From the NCBI GenBank assembly GCA_018398575.1, contig JAGTXZ010000024.1:1364001-1428000 (forward strand): a stretch of DNA of 64,000 nt, written 5' to 3'. Position 1 is the stretch's first letter, and every line of letters begins with the position of its first letter. Source of the stretch: Ampelomyces quisqualis. Lineage: Eukaryota; Ascomycota; Dothideomycetes; Pleosporales; Phaeosphaeriaceae. Below, one piece after another: positions 22,246 to 33,304 of this stretch. Position numbers and translations under genes: made by a program. The notes beneath the pieces are model-generated. The model worked only from the letters and a program-made list of their open reading frames with translations. It did not search any database and was not told where the DNA came from.

Positions 22246-23870
22246 ATGTACGGTCGTTCCTCGGCAGGAACTCTGGACCGCTATGACGACCCGCCTGCGC
22301 CGCCTCGCGGTGGAGGAGCAGGTGGTGAGCGATGGGATCGCGCGAGATTCGAGAGCATGAGAAGGGGTCCTCCTGGGCCTCCCGGAGGCAGCGACAGCGG
22401 CAGCGCTCGCGGCGGATCACACGGTGGTCGCCCAGACGACTACGACCATTTCCGCTTCCAAGAGCACGACAAAGGCCCTGGCTACCATCGCAACATGGAC
22501 TTCCATGAAGACCGCTCTCGTCGTGGGCCGCCCGTCATGGAGCGCGAGCGCTTCTACCAGGATGACCGCTCCACGCCACCTTCGCGCCGCCGCAACGATC
22601 TTTTTGAAGAGCCTACGCCCTCTGAGGTAGCCAACCGCGCTCTTGCCCCGTATCGTCGCAAGTCGGTCATCGAAAAAGACATCAACATCGACATCGATAT
22701 CGACAGAAGAGAGCAACGACCGGCTAGAGCGCCTCGTCCGGCCCGCCCGCAGTACATGCGGCGGCAGTCGTCTCTCGACACCTTCGATCGCCGACCGCTT
22801 CCACGATATGGTGACGTGGAGAAGTTCGAGCGCGAAGAGGTACACGAGTACCGACTGCCTCCCAACGTACCAATCCCTCTTCCTCTTCGTGAGCGCCGGA
22901 GATCGCCTCCCCGCCGCTTCCGAGAGGAAGATGATTTTGAAGAGATCCGATACGATGATCGTGGTGGACGAGCACGCGAGCGGGAAGACTACCGCGAGGT
23001 GGAAGTGCACAGGGAGAAGAGTCGAGTGAAGCGGAGCAAGAGTGTCGCGCAATCGACCCGCAGCTCCTCCATTTCCAGCTTCGAGGAGATTCAGCCCTCT
23101 CGCGCAACCTTTGGAAAGAAGGGCAAGACCCGGATGCCCAAGCGACTGGTAAAAAAGCAGGCTGTCATTGAGCTTGGCTATCCATTCGAAGAAGAGGTGA
23201 GTCTCAGCATTCTCCGACTCAAACAGCGCTAACCATCCTAGGACGACTTTATTGTCATCACTCGAGCCTTGGAGAAGGAGCACATTGACGAAGTCATCAA
23301 GATCAGCGAGAACTACAAAGAATGTAAGTGTTCAATCAAGTTCAATCAAGCATTGTCTAATCACTAGCAGCCGAGAAAACGACCTATGTCTACGAAGAAA
23401 AGTATGAGGCTCCGCCTCCACCACCGGAGTCTGTCGCCCCTCCACCACCTTCGGTGATTCACAATCCGCCTCCCCCACCCTCAGTGATGTATGCATCACC
23501 GCCTCCTCCAGCCTCGGTGTATGCCCCACCTCCGCCAGCCTCAGTCTACGCGCCCTCTGTCCGCGCTTCGTCTCCCCATCGCCACCACGAGCATGAGGAG
23601 TACGTAGAGATTGAGCGGTCGAACGCTATGCACGGCCCTGCAACGTCCTTCCTGCCCGAAAACCGCATGTTGGTCCGCCGTGAAGAGCACTACCGCTCTG
23701 AGCGCGACATCAAGGACGAGATACGCATGTTGGAGGATGAGCGCCGCATGCTGAAGTACGAGCGCGACGGCGACTACGAGATCATCGAGAGGAGAGATCC
23801 CAAGCGAGAAGTCATTCGTGTTGACAAAGACCGAAAGGGTAGGTTAGCCCTTGTCCGCTCGGCCCGTTAG
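22246..23870 (+). CDS. Charged, disordered protein with a DUF8035-type domain
   Basis: Exons 22246-23196, 23242-23323 and 23371-23870 give about 510 aa. Introns are 45 and 47 nt. The second intron ends TAGCAG, a tandem acceptor, so a one-residue variant (extra Ala) is possible. The N-terminal half is Arg/Asp/Glu/Pro-rich with a DINIDIDIDR run. A conserved globular segment spans the first splice: GKKGKTRMPKRLVKKQAVIE, then LGYPFEEEDDFIVITRALEK and HIDEVIKISENY. I associate this with DUF8035 from memory. A Pro-rich linker (PPPPPSVMYASPPPP) and an Arg/Glu-rich tail ending RKGRLALVRSAR follow. No enzymatic motif is visible. Function is unknown; nuclear or RNA-related roles are only a guess from composition. 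Confidence 0.8.
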
Positions 23871-24236
23871 GACGTTTGTTGATTCTCGGAATAGTGAGAC
23901 GGGATCGGCCTAACCCAAAGATCATTGCGGCGATGATGGGAACGTTGACTTGATGGCTGCAGAGACAGGCTGCACGATGGCATTCCGGTATCAAAGCCTT
24001 TTGGCCCCGGGGAAGATTTGGTGTTTTTGTTTTACGATTTACGGCTGCATCTTTAATTCCTTACTTCATCGTTGCTTTCTGGTATGGCTTTTGCAGGCGC
24101 GAATATACATGGCATTATCTTGCTGGTCACGACATGGGCACCCAACTGAATCTATATACCACATAATGCAATTTACGAACGTGCCATGCATTCTAAGACC
24201 CCCTCCAGCTGCACCGACTCCTCTCAAACCCCCATC
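23871..24236. other. Convergent 3' intergenic region
   Basis: This interval lies between the stops of the DUF8035-type gene (+) and the EXPERA gene (-). It is T-rich in the middle and no gene is seen. Confidence 0.4.
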
Positions 24237-25131
24237 TCAAACCGCCTTCTTCGCCACCGGCACCAACCCCTTCTGCCCCGCGATCCACCCATCCAACCGC
24301 GCATAACAATCCAACGTCATAAACACCCCCAGCGCCAAATAACCCCCATACATCCCACCCAGTCCCCCGACACCTCTCTGCGCCCCACTCAGTTCCTCCC
24401 AGCTTAACATCTCGGCCAAGCAAACTAGCGTGGACACGGATAATTCCAGCCCAAAGACGAGGAGCGCAAGCGGGATCCGGGCATCGCTGCGCAGCAAAGC
24501 CGGGACAGCCCACAGGGAGAGAGGGAGGTGGAATATCAATTCGAGGAAGAGGAGCGTGTGGAACCATGCGCTGTTCCAGTACAGAATTAGTTTTTTTTTT
24601 TTGATTTTCGGTGCCAAGTAGGCGGGGGGTATGGACAAAGGAATAATATACGTACGGGGGGTTGGAGAAGAAGCGGTCGCCGTAGGTGGTGGTGTAGTAG
24701 GAGCGCAGAGAGGACATCCAGTCAGGCTTGATTTGGGGCGGGTAGTAGGCTGATAGGTCGAAGGCTGGAAAGGGGGGGTTAGTTGTAAAGTTGAACTTGG
24801 GTATATACGCTCCAGTAGACTTTTTGTCCGTGTGGAATGAAGATGGTGGTGATTTGGACGTTTGATGGAGGGGGAAATAGTACATGGTATCACGATCAAG
24901 GAGTGGTTTAGTGATCGGGAATAAGAGGTGGATTTTGAACGAGCACATGGTCAGGCGATAACTTGTGAGGAAATTTGGTGTAGGAGTGTCTTGGCGGAAA
25001 GTGATGAGATATTCGAGCGAAGAAGAAAAGTTGGAGACGTGGTGCAGCTTACCGAGCATAACTGGAATGTGTATGATGAAGAAAATGAGGTACACAAGAT
25101 CACGCTTGCGTTGGAAGATGGAAGTAGCCAT
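24237..25131 (-). CDS. EXPERA-domain (TMEM97/sigma-2-like) membrane protein
   Basis: Three exons, 25131-25053, 24764-24656 and 24570-24237, give 173 aa, the usual size of this family. Introns are 288 and 85 nt, GT-AG; the second contains a run of eleven T on the plus strand. The protein begins MATSIFQRKRDLVYLIFFII, continues YYTTTYGDRFFSNPPAWFHT and LLFLELIFHLPLSLWAV, and has four hydrophobic segments. This fits the EXPERA fold of emopamil-binding and sigma-2 receptor proteins, which bind or convert sterols in the ER. No sterol-isomerase residues could be confirmed, so a TMEM97-like role is more likely than isomerase. A longer unspliced frame (24193-25131) exists but loses the family pattern after exon 1. 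Confidence 0.8.
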
Positions 25132-26058
25132 TTTGCTTGATCTTGGCTGATTTGACTGCTCTGTTGATAAAAGCCGTGTCTATTGTGTTTGAAGCGGAGT
25201 GTTCACGGCGCGTCAGAAAAGTGGTGCGTGCGCACGGCTTCTCTTCTGCGATACCACCGTCATCGTCGGTTTTCAGTCCTGCCATCCAACATCCCCCAAA
25301 AAAATTGCCATCGACATGAAGAGGTCAACGCGCACGTGGTACATGGCATCAATTCAGCAAGGCTCAGCATCAGCAAATGATCTTGCCGGCTTACGGCACC
25401 TAGGCAGGCTTCTGTGGAGTGAGCCCGATCTTGCATATGCGGACACGCATGACTTCCTACTAGATGAGAAGCGTATGATTCGCTGAATCTTTCGACATCT
25501 TCGACACATTCTGATGTTCGACCTCAAATGCTCAATTCGTTTTCCGAAGACCGATGATGATCAAGAGCATTCAGCCTGAATATTTCCATGGCGAAAGCTT
25601 AGCATGTACCTAAGCTGTCCAAAGCAAAATTAACAGCGTGCGGCAACGAACAACACCCTCACGTGTCGCAGATGCTGAAGTGGCTCGATCCTCCAGTAAG
25701 AACTGGAAACATACTCCGCGCTACCTTGGCAGTGCCCGCGAAACCCTTATTTGCATGCCCAGAGACCATGGCTCCTTTGCCTCCTTAGTACGGGACAACG
25801 TCTGCGCAACGGTCAGCCGGCTAAAGCAACATAAGATGACTGCTAACGCATCCCCGCTACCAAGCTTAGCGATTGGCATTCTCCACCGGGACTCTGGGTA
25901 ATATGGGGTGGCGCGAGGGTGTTGTGCATCAGGTACAAATGATATGAGCTCCTGTTAGGAGCCAGTTACTTTCCACAGTCATCGGCGTCTTTCAAAATTG
26001 ATATAGCTTTTTGACATCCTATAGACCTATCGTACCAGCTCGACTTCTATCTATCATC
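25132..26058. other. Divergent intergenic region before the hexose transporter
   Basis: 927 bp between two divergent starts. Only short open frames without recognisable protein are present. It must hold both promoters; transporter promoters of this class are often sugar-regulated, but no specific site was identified. Confidence 0.4.
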
Positions 26059-28064
26059 ATGGTTGGGGGCGGGGGCGCGACAGGCTTCGATGCCGGTACA
26101 TCTTCACGAACGACCAACAGGAAAAAAAACGACTGACTTGAATCCCTCAGCTCTGCAGCGCCGTCAAGCTCTAATGGGTGCCAGTGGCCCTCGAGCACTA
26201 GTCAAGAATTTCAAAGTATTTAGCATCGCCCTGTTCGCCTGTCTGGGTGGTGTGCTCTATGGATACAACCAGGGCATGTTCAGTGGCATCTTGGCTATGC
26301 CTTCATTCGGTGCTCGTTAGTCTTACCTGGAATCTCTCTGCACCGCAAGTGGTGACAGTAATAGAAACCGATGGCTACATCGACAACCCGACACAAAAGG
26401 GATGGCTTACTGCTATCCTGGAACTTGGGGCTTGGTTCGGCGCTCTTTTCTCCGGTTTCGTGGCGGAAGTACTGTCCCGAAAGTATGGTATTCTGTGCGC
26501 AACAGGCGTGTTCATCGTCGGTGTTGTCGTGCAGATCACGGCAATTTCGGGTGGTCACAACGAAATTCTTGCTGGTCGATTCATCACGTGCGTTGGACAC
26601 TCCATCGGGCATCTTCGAAATACTAACGCATGATAGCGGTATCGGTGTCGGTAGTCTCTCGGTCATTGTACCCATGTACAATAGCGAATGTGCTCCTCCG
26701 TAAGTTGTTGAAGGTCTCCTGAAAGCACTTCGTTCTGACAATCGATAGAGAGGTTCGAGGTGCGCTTGTGGCCCTACAACAACTCGCGATCACATTCGGT
26801 ATCATGGTCAGTTTCTGGATCAATTACGGAACCAATTACATTGGCGGAACGACTGTCGAGACCCAGTCAAACGCGGCTTGGTTGGTACCTATCTGTCTCC
26901 AGCTATTCCCAGCTATCATTCTTGCTATCGGAATGATATGGATGCCGTTTTCACCTCGTTGGCTCATGCACCATGGCCGAGAGGAGGAGGCTCGTGCAAA
27001 TCTTGCGAGCCTGCGAAACCTTCCCTCAGACCACGAGCTTATAGAGCTGGAATTCTTGGAGATCAAAGCGCAGTCTTTATTCGAGAAGCGAAGTTTGGCT
27101 GAGGCTTTTCTTCACCTCCAAGAGCAAACGGCATGGAACACTTTTAAGCTTCAGTTCGTCGCGATTGGCGCGCTCTTCAAGACAAAGGCCATGTTCAAGC
27201 GTGTCATCGTTGCTACTGTTACCATGTTCTTCCAACAGTGGTCCGGTATTAATGCTGTGCTGTACTACGCTCCGCAAATCTTCAATCAGCTTGGTTTGAC
27301 TGGAAATACCACCTCTCTTCTTGCTACTGGAGTCGTCGGTATTGTCATGTTCATCGCTACCAGCAAGTATTCCCTGTTGCTGCTCACATTAGGACAATAC
27401 ACTGATTCCACACAGTTCCCGCTGTTCTCTACATTGATCGCCTTGGTCGCAAACCTGTCCTCGCAGTTGGAGCTCTAGGTATGGGTTTCTGCCATCTCGT
27501 CATCGCTATCCTCCTCGCAAGGAACATCGGCCGCTTTTCCGAAGAGCCTGCAGCAGGTTGGGCAGCTGTGGTCATGGTCTGGCTATTTGTCATCAACTTT
27601 GGGTACTCCTGGGGTCCATGTGCCTGGATTCTCATCGCTGAGATCTGGCCCCTCTCCACTCGCCCATACGGAACTGCCCTTGGAGGCTCGTCTAACTGGT
27701 ATATTCCCTATCCACGCACTAGTGCGCATTTACTAACAAAACCCAAAGGATGAACAACTTTATCATTGGTCAAATTACCCCCGATCTTCTTGAACGTATC
27801 ACGTACGGAACCTATATCCTTTTCGGCCTGATCATCATTCTTGGTGCCGTATTCATCTGGTTCTTCGTCCCTGAGACAAAGCGACTTACACTCGAGGAAA
27901 TGGACACAGTCTTTGGATCCGAGGGCGAGGCCCTCAAGGACCAGGAGCGCATGGCAGAGATCAACAACGAGCTAGGACTGACTCAGTTGGCCGGGGGTGA
28001 GCCATGCAGGTCAAGCGATGGTATTGTTGTTGGCGATGAGAAGGGTGGTGTACAGACTGTTTGA
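26059..28064 (+). CDS. MFS sugar (hexose) transporter
   Basis: Seven exons: 26059-26095, 26151-26315, 26350 (or 26359)-26587, 26637-26699, 26749-27362, 27416-27698 and 27749-28064, about 570 aa. The start MVGGGGATGFDA joins ALQRRQALMG through a 55-nt intron. Sugar-transporter marks are ACLGGVLYGYNQGMFSGIL, KGWLTAILELGAWFGALFSG, GIGVGSLSVIVPMYN, FSPRWLM, FFQQWSGINAVLYYAP, IDRLGRKPVL and PETKRLTLEEMD. Intron 5 (27363-27415) starts GCAAGT and is a GC-AG intron: only this boundary restores IATIPAVLYIDRLGRK. The start of exon 3 is uncertain between two in-frame acceptors three codons apart. The protein should sit in the plasma membrane with twelve helices and import hexose by proton symport or facilitated diffusion. 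Confidence 0.92.
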
Positions 28065-28373
28065 GAATTGATGCCATCCCGACTCGGAGGGAGTGTTGCG
28101 AAGACAGCTATTAAGTCACGAGCCAATACCCCATGGGTGTGCTGGTAACTGGAATTATTATTCAAGACCTTGCAATGCTACGCCTGATGTTAACAAGAAC
28201 GATGAGCTTTCATTTTCCCACGTCAATTTAATCAGATGTGCTCAACCGTGCATTCAATAATGATACAGACCACTTTGAATGCAGATTATTTCACATTATT
28301 CCTTTTCAATTGTCAATTAATAGTGCAAGGTACTAGATACCAAGCCGTCAACATCATCATATACGCAACAGAC
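28065..28373. other. 3' flank of the hexose transporter
   Basis: 309 bp between the transporter stop and the end of the decayed minus-strand locus. It is AT-rich toward 28280-28330 and no gene is seen. Confidence 0.35.
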
Positions 28374-30044
28374 TCATGCTTTCCCAGTAACACTATCCCC
28401 TGCCCCTCCCTCATGACCACAAATAACCAAACCATGCCGCTCACTCCCATCCTCCAACATCTTCGTGCCGATTCTAACCTCTTTCTCCAACGCCCTTGAG
28501 TCCCTCGTCCCAATACTGCGATTTTCAAACAACCCAGGTCTCGCTATGGACCTGTATGCAAAAACAACAAATTCTAGGATCGAATCCCACGCCTCGCTAG
28601 ACCGGTTTTTCCAGCAAAGCAGCATAGTGTGGATTATAGCGACGACTAGGTGGACGCATAGGATGTGGTATTGGCCCATGTCGTTGGGGTACCATGCCGT
28701 CCCGTACTTGAACTGCTGGTAGAAGGCACGCGTGAAGCGAGCGGATGAATCGCGCGTGTAATATTATTTCTTGCCGCTGCCAATGACACCGTCGTATTTT
28801 ACTTGGTAGGTGGTCAGCGCGGGGTTCGTGGTGGTGCTGGTTGGATTGTTTGGCTCAAGTTTACTAGTGAGCTCCGCGCGTAAGAGGGCGTTCTGGAAGT
28901 AAAGGGTTGTTACGTTTTTGTAAGCTTAAGCAGGTTGTTCTAGAGAATGAAAGCTGGGGACAGAGTGTAGCTGAGCAGAGGTGTGACACATACTCGATTT
29001 TGGTATGACTTCTCGCCGGTGGTGTGGTATTGGAATCTATCATCTATGACGTGTGAAGTGAAGAACGGTCACGGCTGCCAGGAGTGCTCTCTAAGACGCA
29101 TACAGACCTGTTTATAGTTCCATGCGCAAAAGGCCTATAATACACAATTGTGAGCCTATGTGGTTCTTCATGAGGATCATGGGCCAGAGATCTTCATCCA
29201 CGCATGCAATATAGAAATGTATGCTGGCTGATTCTACACAGACCTCACAACTGAGTTGGAGCGAAAAGAAATACCAAGGCCGGACCTACGACTGACTCTG
29301 GGATAATAAAGGCCACAAGAAGGACGAGAAGGAAGTTCTGCTACTGCACGATTGTGGGCAAGAGGAGATACACTTTCTCTTTCTTGGACAACCCTGAGGA
29401 CTTCGGTCGTTTTGATTCCACTAACAATGTGATTGGAAAAAGAACATATTGGGCTAGCCATGGAAAGCCTTGAGACGAGAAGGCCCTGGTTGAGTCCGTG
29501 GTAGAGTTGGTGGTGGCGGATAAGATCGAGCGCAATTGATGTCAGGGAGCCGAGCCTGCGATCGCGAGTTCCTCGCAAAGGTTAGTTTACATCTCACATT
29601 AATATCATGAGCCATTCGAACTCACGTCAAGCTTGTTGGCAACTTATAGGGAGAACATCGCAGTCCCTGAAATCTGAGGGCCATTGAAGCTTTACCATTT
29701 ACGTGTACCGAGAGAAAGGTGATTACAAATGATACAATATTTATTCCGGCTCGTACAAGTGTGATCCTGCGTTTGCCCTGAACGATGACTCTCGGCAGTT
29801 TCCCTGTGTATGGCACGCTTCGGAAAATCCGTAAGGTGAACTGGGGGGTTACAAGTTTGCCTCCCTGGCCATAATTCGCCAGGAATTTGAGACTAACGGA
29901 GTGGAGAAGAGGGCGAAACAGGATGAAATCGTTCGCCAAAACTCTGTTGCTCGGATTTTGGATCATGCTTCGAGGTGTCTTCAGTGGACAGGGTGTCGGT
30001 ACAGCTGCTGCTGATGAAGTCGTGCGTGGAAGGATTGTATACAT
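28374..30044 (-). pseudogene. Decayed multi-exon gene for a polytopic membrane protein
   Basis: Protein-like segments follow each other on the minus strand but are broken by stops. The distal part reads NALLRAELTSKLEP..TTYQVKYDGVIGSGKK, then TAA at 28764-28766, then in the same frame YYTRDSSARFTRAFYQQFK, WYPNDMGQYHILCVHLVVAI and a charged tail ending at 28374. A middle part, SGLSKKEKVYLLLPTIVQ, is stopped by TAG at 29341-29343 and followed in frame by NFLLVLLVAFIIPESVVGPA, a membrane-helix pattern. An N-terminal part lies in 30044-29622 (TPQFTLRIFRSVPYTGKLPR) and ends at a GTGAGT donor. The whole resembles a family of fungal multi-helix proteins with a PNDMG.YHILC block, known to me only as uncharacterised. 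An 87-nt in-frame intron could remove the TAA, but its donor (GTAAAA) is poor and its content looks coding. Confidence 0.55.
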
Positions 30045-31399
30045 TCGGCCGATGCACGCGGACCATGGAAGGAATCCTTTGGTGTGGTTTGAATAGACTG
30101 TATGCCGCTCAAAAGCTTATTCATTTCTATCCTTAATCATAAATGACTTCCGAATCTGAGTTTGAGTGCCCAGCGCAGACCGCCGCAGAGCAAGTAGAGG
30201 CATATATACATACTTATCAGCCTCTACGGACGGTAACTATCGATCATAAATCTGGTATTTAATGAGGGAGATTCCATCGTTTCGGTTACATAATACGGCT
30301 GTAGTGCATTGGGTGACAAGCCATGCACGACCTGGGGAGTAAAGCCATACTCGTAGCGGGCAGAGGACTGCGTTCCTGAGCTCTGAAGCGCGCATGTGCT
30401 TTGCAGGATTCAATCGCCTCATTTTCCTCTAATGTGAGAGCTAGAGCAGAACGCGGATTGTACGAACGATCACGATTTGGGAAACATGTCCTGCATTGGG
30501 TGTGGTAGCAGCAGGTGTTCGCCGGGAAGAGCTTGATTCACAGATGGTTAGATCCTCTTGAATACAATGATATAAAAAAGACAGCTGTGCTTACTTGCAA
30601 ATCCTAATGTCATAGAACACCTGATACCTCGTTTGTTCCATCTGAAACTCATTTGTATCTCCTGCAATGGCATGTGGACTGCTGTAGAACATTTTCATGC
30701 CTATCCTGACCACCTGTGCGATCCTAGAAGACCATCACAATTATGAGTTTCGATGGTTAGAATTCAGTTAGGTGTTCTGGATTCATTGATGTTCAAATTG
30801 ATCGAGTAATACTGTTATGTTCGAAAACGCCACCAATGAGTTGCCTTTAGGCACTACGTTAGCGCACGCGTGACGCCGCAGAGTGTATCAGAAAGGAATA
30901 TTTTGTTTAGATGGTTCAGTAATGGGCGCTTTTCTGCTGAGAGATGTTGCTCTACGACAGGAACGGCACGACTCCACCCGGTCCGGCAGCAGATAGCGAT
31001 TGTGCAAGTACAAACCTGTGGCGATTTGAATACAAATTGATAGCATATAGCATTCTGGAAACGAACTGCTTGCTCTGAAGCATATTATAATCTTTCAGAG
31101 AACATTAGTGTACACCTGAAAGATAGACGGGCTGCACTGGAATTTGCCGCAGATTCGATTGCAATAATTTTCCAATGGACTCTTTTTTTGCAAGCATTAG
31201 AATTGGTAGACTATTAATTTGATGGTTACATGTCCTTATAGGATGTGGTAGATGGTGCGGCACGAGCTACATACTATTTGGTTATGTCTGAAGAGGTGTC
31301 GGGCTCTGCGATGTCGTGCATCTCAGTCCGTCTGAAATCAACAGTCGCTTTCCCTGAATCTTATTCGAAGACGCAGCGCATCCCAAACGTTAAGCTGTT
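30045..31399 (-). pseudogene. AT-richer block with broken coding remnants
   Basis: The base composition appears more AT-rich than neighbouring genes. On the minus strand, coding-like fragments occur between stops. About 31340-31277 gives MHDIAEPDTSSDITK before a GTATGT donor. About 31200-30955 gives LPILMLAKKESIGKLLQSNL and, after a stop, SKQFVSRMLYAINLYSNRHR. About 30723-30595 gives IAQVVRIGMKMFYSSPHAIA and RYQVFYDIRICK before GTAAGC. None can be assigned to a family with confidence. They may belong to one dead gene or to two. No intact open frame longer than about 60 codons was seen. Confidence 0.35.
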
Positions 31400-32019
31400 A
31401 TGACTGACCGTATACAGCAATCCCAGTGCTTTTACATCGTTCTCTATTACCTTTCGTACACTTTGTCTCATACTTCATCTCAGCCGCATGCTGCGCTGCT
31501 GCAAGGCGGAAGAGTTTCGAGTCGTCCGCCGTGCTGTGTCTTGGTGAACATGGTCAGACGGCTTGTATCTCACGCGTCTACGAAGTTCTTGTCCTGGCAA
31601 GTGTTGTTGCTTCTGCCGTTGGACCAGAGGCACCTGCCATCGCGCTAGACATTCATTCTTGGCGTTCTTAGCCCGGTCCTCTTCAGTCCGCACATCGCTC
31701 GACGAGGGAGCATTACAACCGTCGCATACGTTTGCACACTAGCGACGTCAGAAAATCTCTTAGTGAACAATTTAGTCTGGCCCAAGTTCGTCTAGTCATC
31801 GCGACTCTTCATTTTGGTACGCGGCTTGCCAAGCCTGCTGCTGCCTCCCAAACATTTGCGCGGGGCGAGGCTCTGCCATTTCACCATACCGCAATTGAGC
31901 ACGTGATCACACGCTCCGGACCAACTTCGGTTCCGATAGCCTCGTACCACACGACTACCTCCAACCTCGTACCATACGAATCAAGCACCTTTTGGCCCGC
32001 ACGTTGACTGGACAAGAAC
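31400..32019. other. Upstream region of the F-box-like gene
   Basis: No gene is recognised. The last 150 bp before the ATG are C/A-rich with TACCACACG-type sequence, consistent with a 5' leader. Confidence 0.4.
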
Positions 32020-33090
32020 ATGGCGCACACCAGGAAAAAGCGCGCTATCGCAGGCGTCCAACAGGAGGACGACGAAGTCATCATCACTAAGGAGACATAC
32101 AAGGGAAAGGAGCTCGTTATCGTCGACAAACCTGCAGCGCCATACATCCGCCAAGGGACCTTTCCATTCATGGATCTTCCAGCCGAGCTACGCGTGTATA
32201 TCTACTCCTTCCTCGTGCCCTACAACATGGTCATCCAGCACGCCCTCACAGTCAAAGATAATGAGGAACACTGGCATGTCTGGGCCACTCCCAAACTCGA
32301 CATCGTCCAGCATCCTTCCCGCATCCCATCCAAACGCGCCTTCCGGAATGGGGTCAAAGTCGCCTCCCAGCTCTTCCGCGTCAGCAAAGCCGTTTCAAAC
32401 GATGCGCTGGGAGTCCTGTATGGCTCCAACACATACAACTTCACCGTCAACGGCCGGGCGCACTATCCCAAGTCGATGCAATCCCCGCAGATCTTCGGAC
32501 ACTTCAGCGACTGCGAAAACGGCCTCGAACGTCTCCGCGACCTGCGCAGCATTCGCATCGAAGTCCTTCTCGATGTCCGCTACTACTGGGCTGCCAAGCG
32601 CCAGCGCGCGAGAATCGAGTACTTTGTCGATGTGCTCAAGGAGTTCGCCGACGACGGTGACAAGAAGTCGTTGTTGCAGGAACTGCAGGTCGATTTCGTT
32701 CTTCCGCAGCATTGTGATCTTCCTCTGCTCGTTGGAAAAGCAGGCACTCTAGATGCGGGCAAGTTCATCTTCGGTCTGGAAAGCTTGGCTGCGCTCAAGG
32801 GCATTAGCAACGTGGTCATCAGCGGCGTGCCGGAGTGGTATGCGCAGTGCTTGACGCTATGCATTCAGGGCAAAGGGAAAGGCGGACATGTGAAGAACTT
32901 GGAGTGGCCGAAGGTGGAGGTTACAAAGAAGAAGCCGAACTACTCCATGTCTGGCTCGGGTCGGCCGTATCGCTCCTGGGTCAGCACGAGGAAGTGGTGG
33001 CAGCCGTTGCTGGATTGGAGGGAATTCGCTGAGCGGAATGGCATTGAGCTTCCGGAGAATATCGGGGAGTACTGGAAAGTGGTTGACTAG
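32020..33090 (+). CDS. F-box-like/2EXR-type protein of unknown function
   Basis: A single exon of 356 aa. After a basic N-terminus (MAHTRKKRAIAG) the segment FMDLPAELRVYIYSFLVP at about residues 50-67 matches the short F-box-like motif (LPxELRxxIY) found in many fungal proteins. The region that follows, with ALGVLYGSNTYNF, is the usual companion, in which a strand of the type LYGxNTF precedes a leucine-rich helical part. No catalytic residues are evident. True F-box proteins recruit substrates to SCF ubiquitin ligases, but this fungal class is largely uncharacterised, so the role is unknown. The stop converges on thymidylate synthase, 214 bp away. Confidence 0.75.
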   Translation: MAHTRKKRAIAGVQQEDDEVIITKETYKGKELVIVDKPAAPYIRQGTFPFMDLPAELRVYIYSFLVPYNMVIQHALTVKDNEEHWHVWATPKLDIVQHPSRIPSKRAFRNGVKVASQLFRVSKAVSNDALGVLYGSNTYNFTVNGRAHYPKSMQSPQIFGHFSDCENGLERLRDLRSIRIEVLLDVRYYWAAKRQRARIEYFVDVLKEFADDGDKKSLLQELQVDFVLPQHCDLPLLVGKAGTLDAGKFIFGLESLAALKGISNVVISGVPEWYAQCLTLCIQGKGKGGHVKNLEWPKVEVTKKKPNYSMSGSGRPYRSWVSTRKWWQPLLDWREFAERNGIELPENIGEYWKVVD

Positions 33091-33304
33091 AAGCTGTTGA
33101 CGGAGGAGTGAGGTGGTCAGGGTACTGTGGCAGTATCGCCAAGTCCGCTGAGATTTGATATACAGGTGCTTGGAGGATACGCGATCGCCATGTGCTATTG
33201 AGAGATGCCCGCGACCACGGACATGGATTGTATCTCCACCGAGACACAAGACGTTGAACAATGAAACAAGAACATACTGCACATCTTCATCTGCCACATG
33301 CCCC

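Noticed and set aside
24193..25131. Unspliced 312-codon frame on the minus strand
   Set aside because: Keeps EXPERA similarity only in exon 1 and part of exon 2; splicing restores the family pattern throughout.
28677..28763. 87-nt in-frame intron removing the TAA of the decayed membrane gene
   Set aside because: The donor GTAAAA is weak and the removed sequence looks coding; kept as an alternative in the feature entry.
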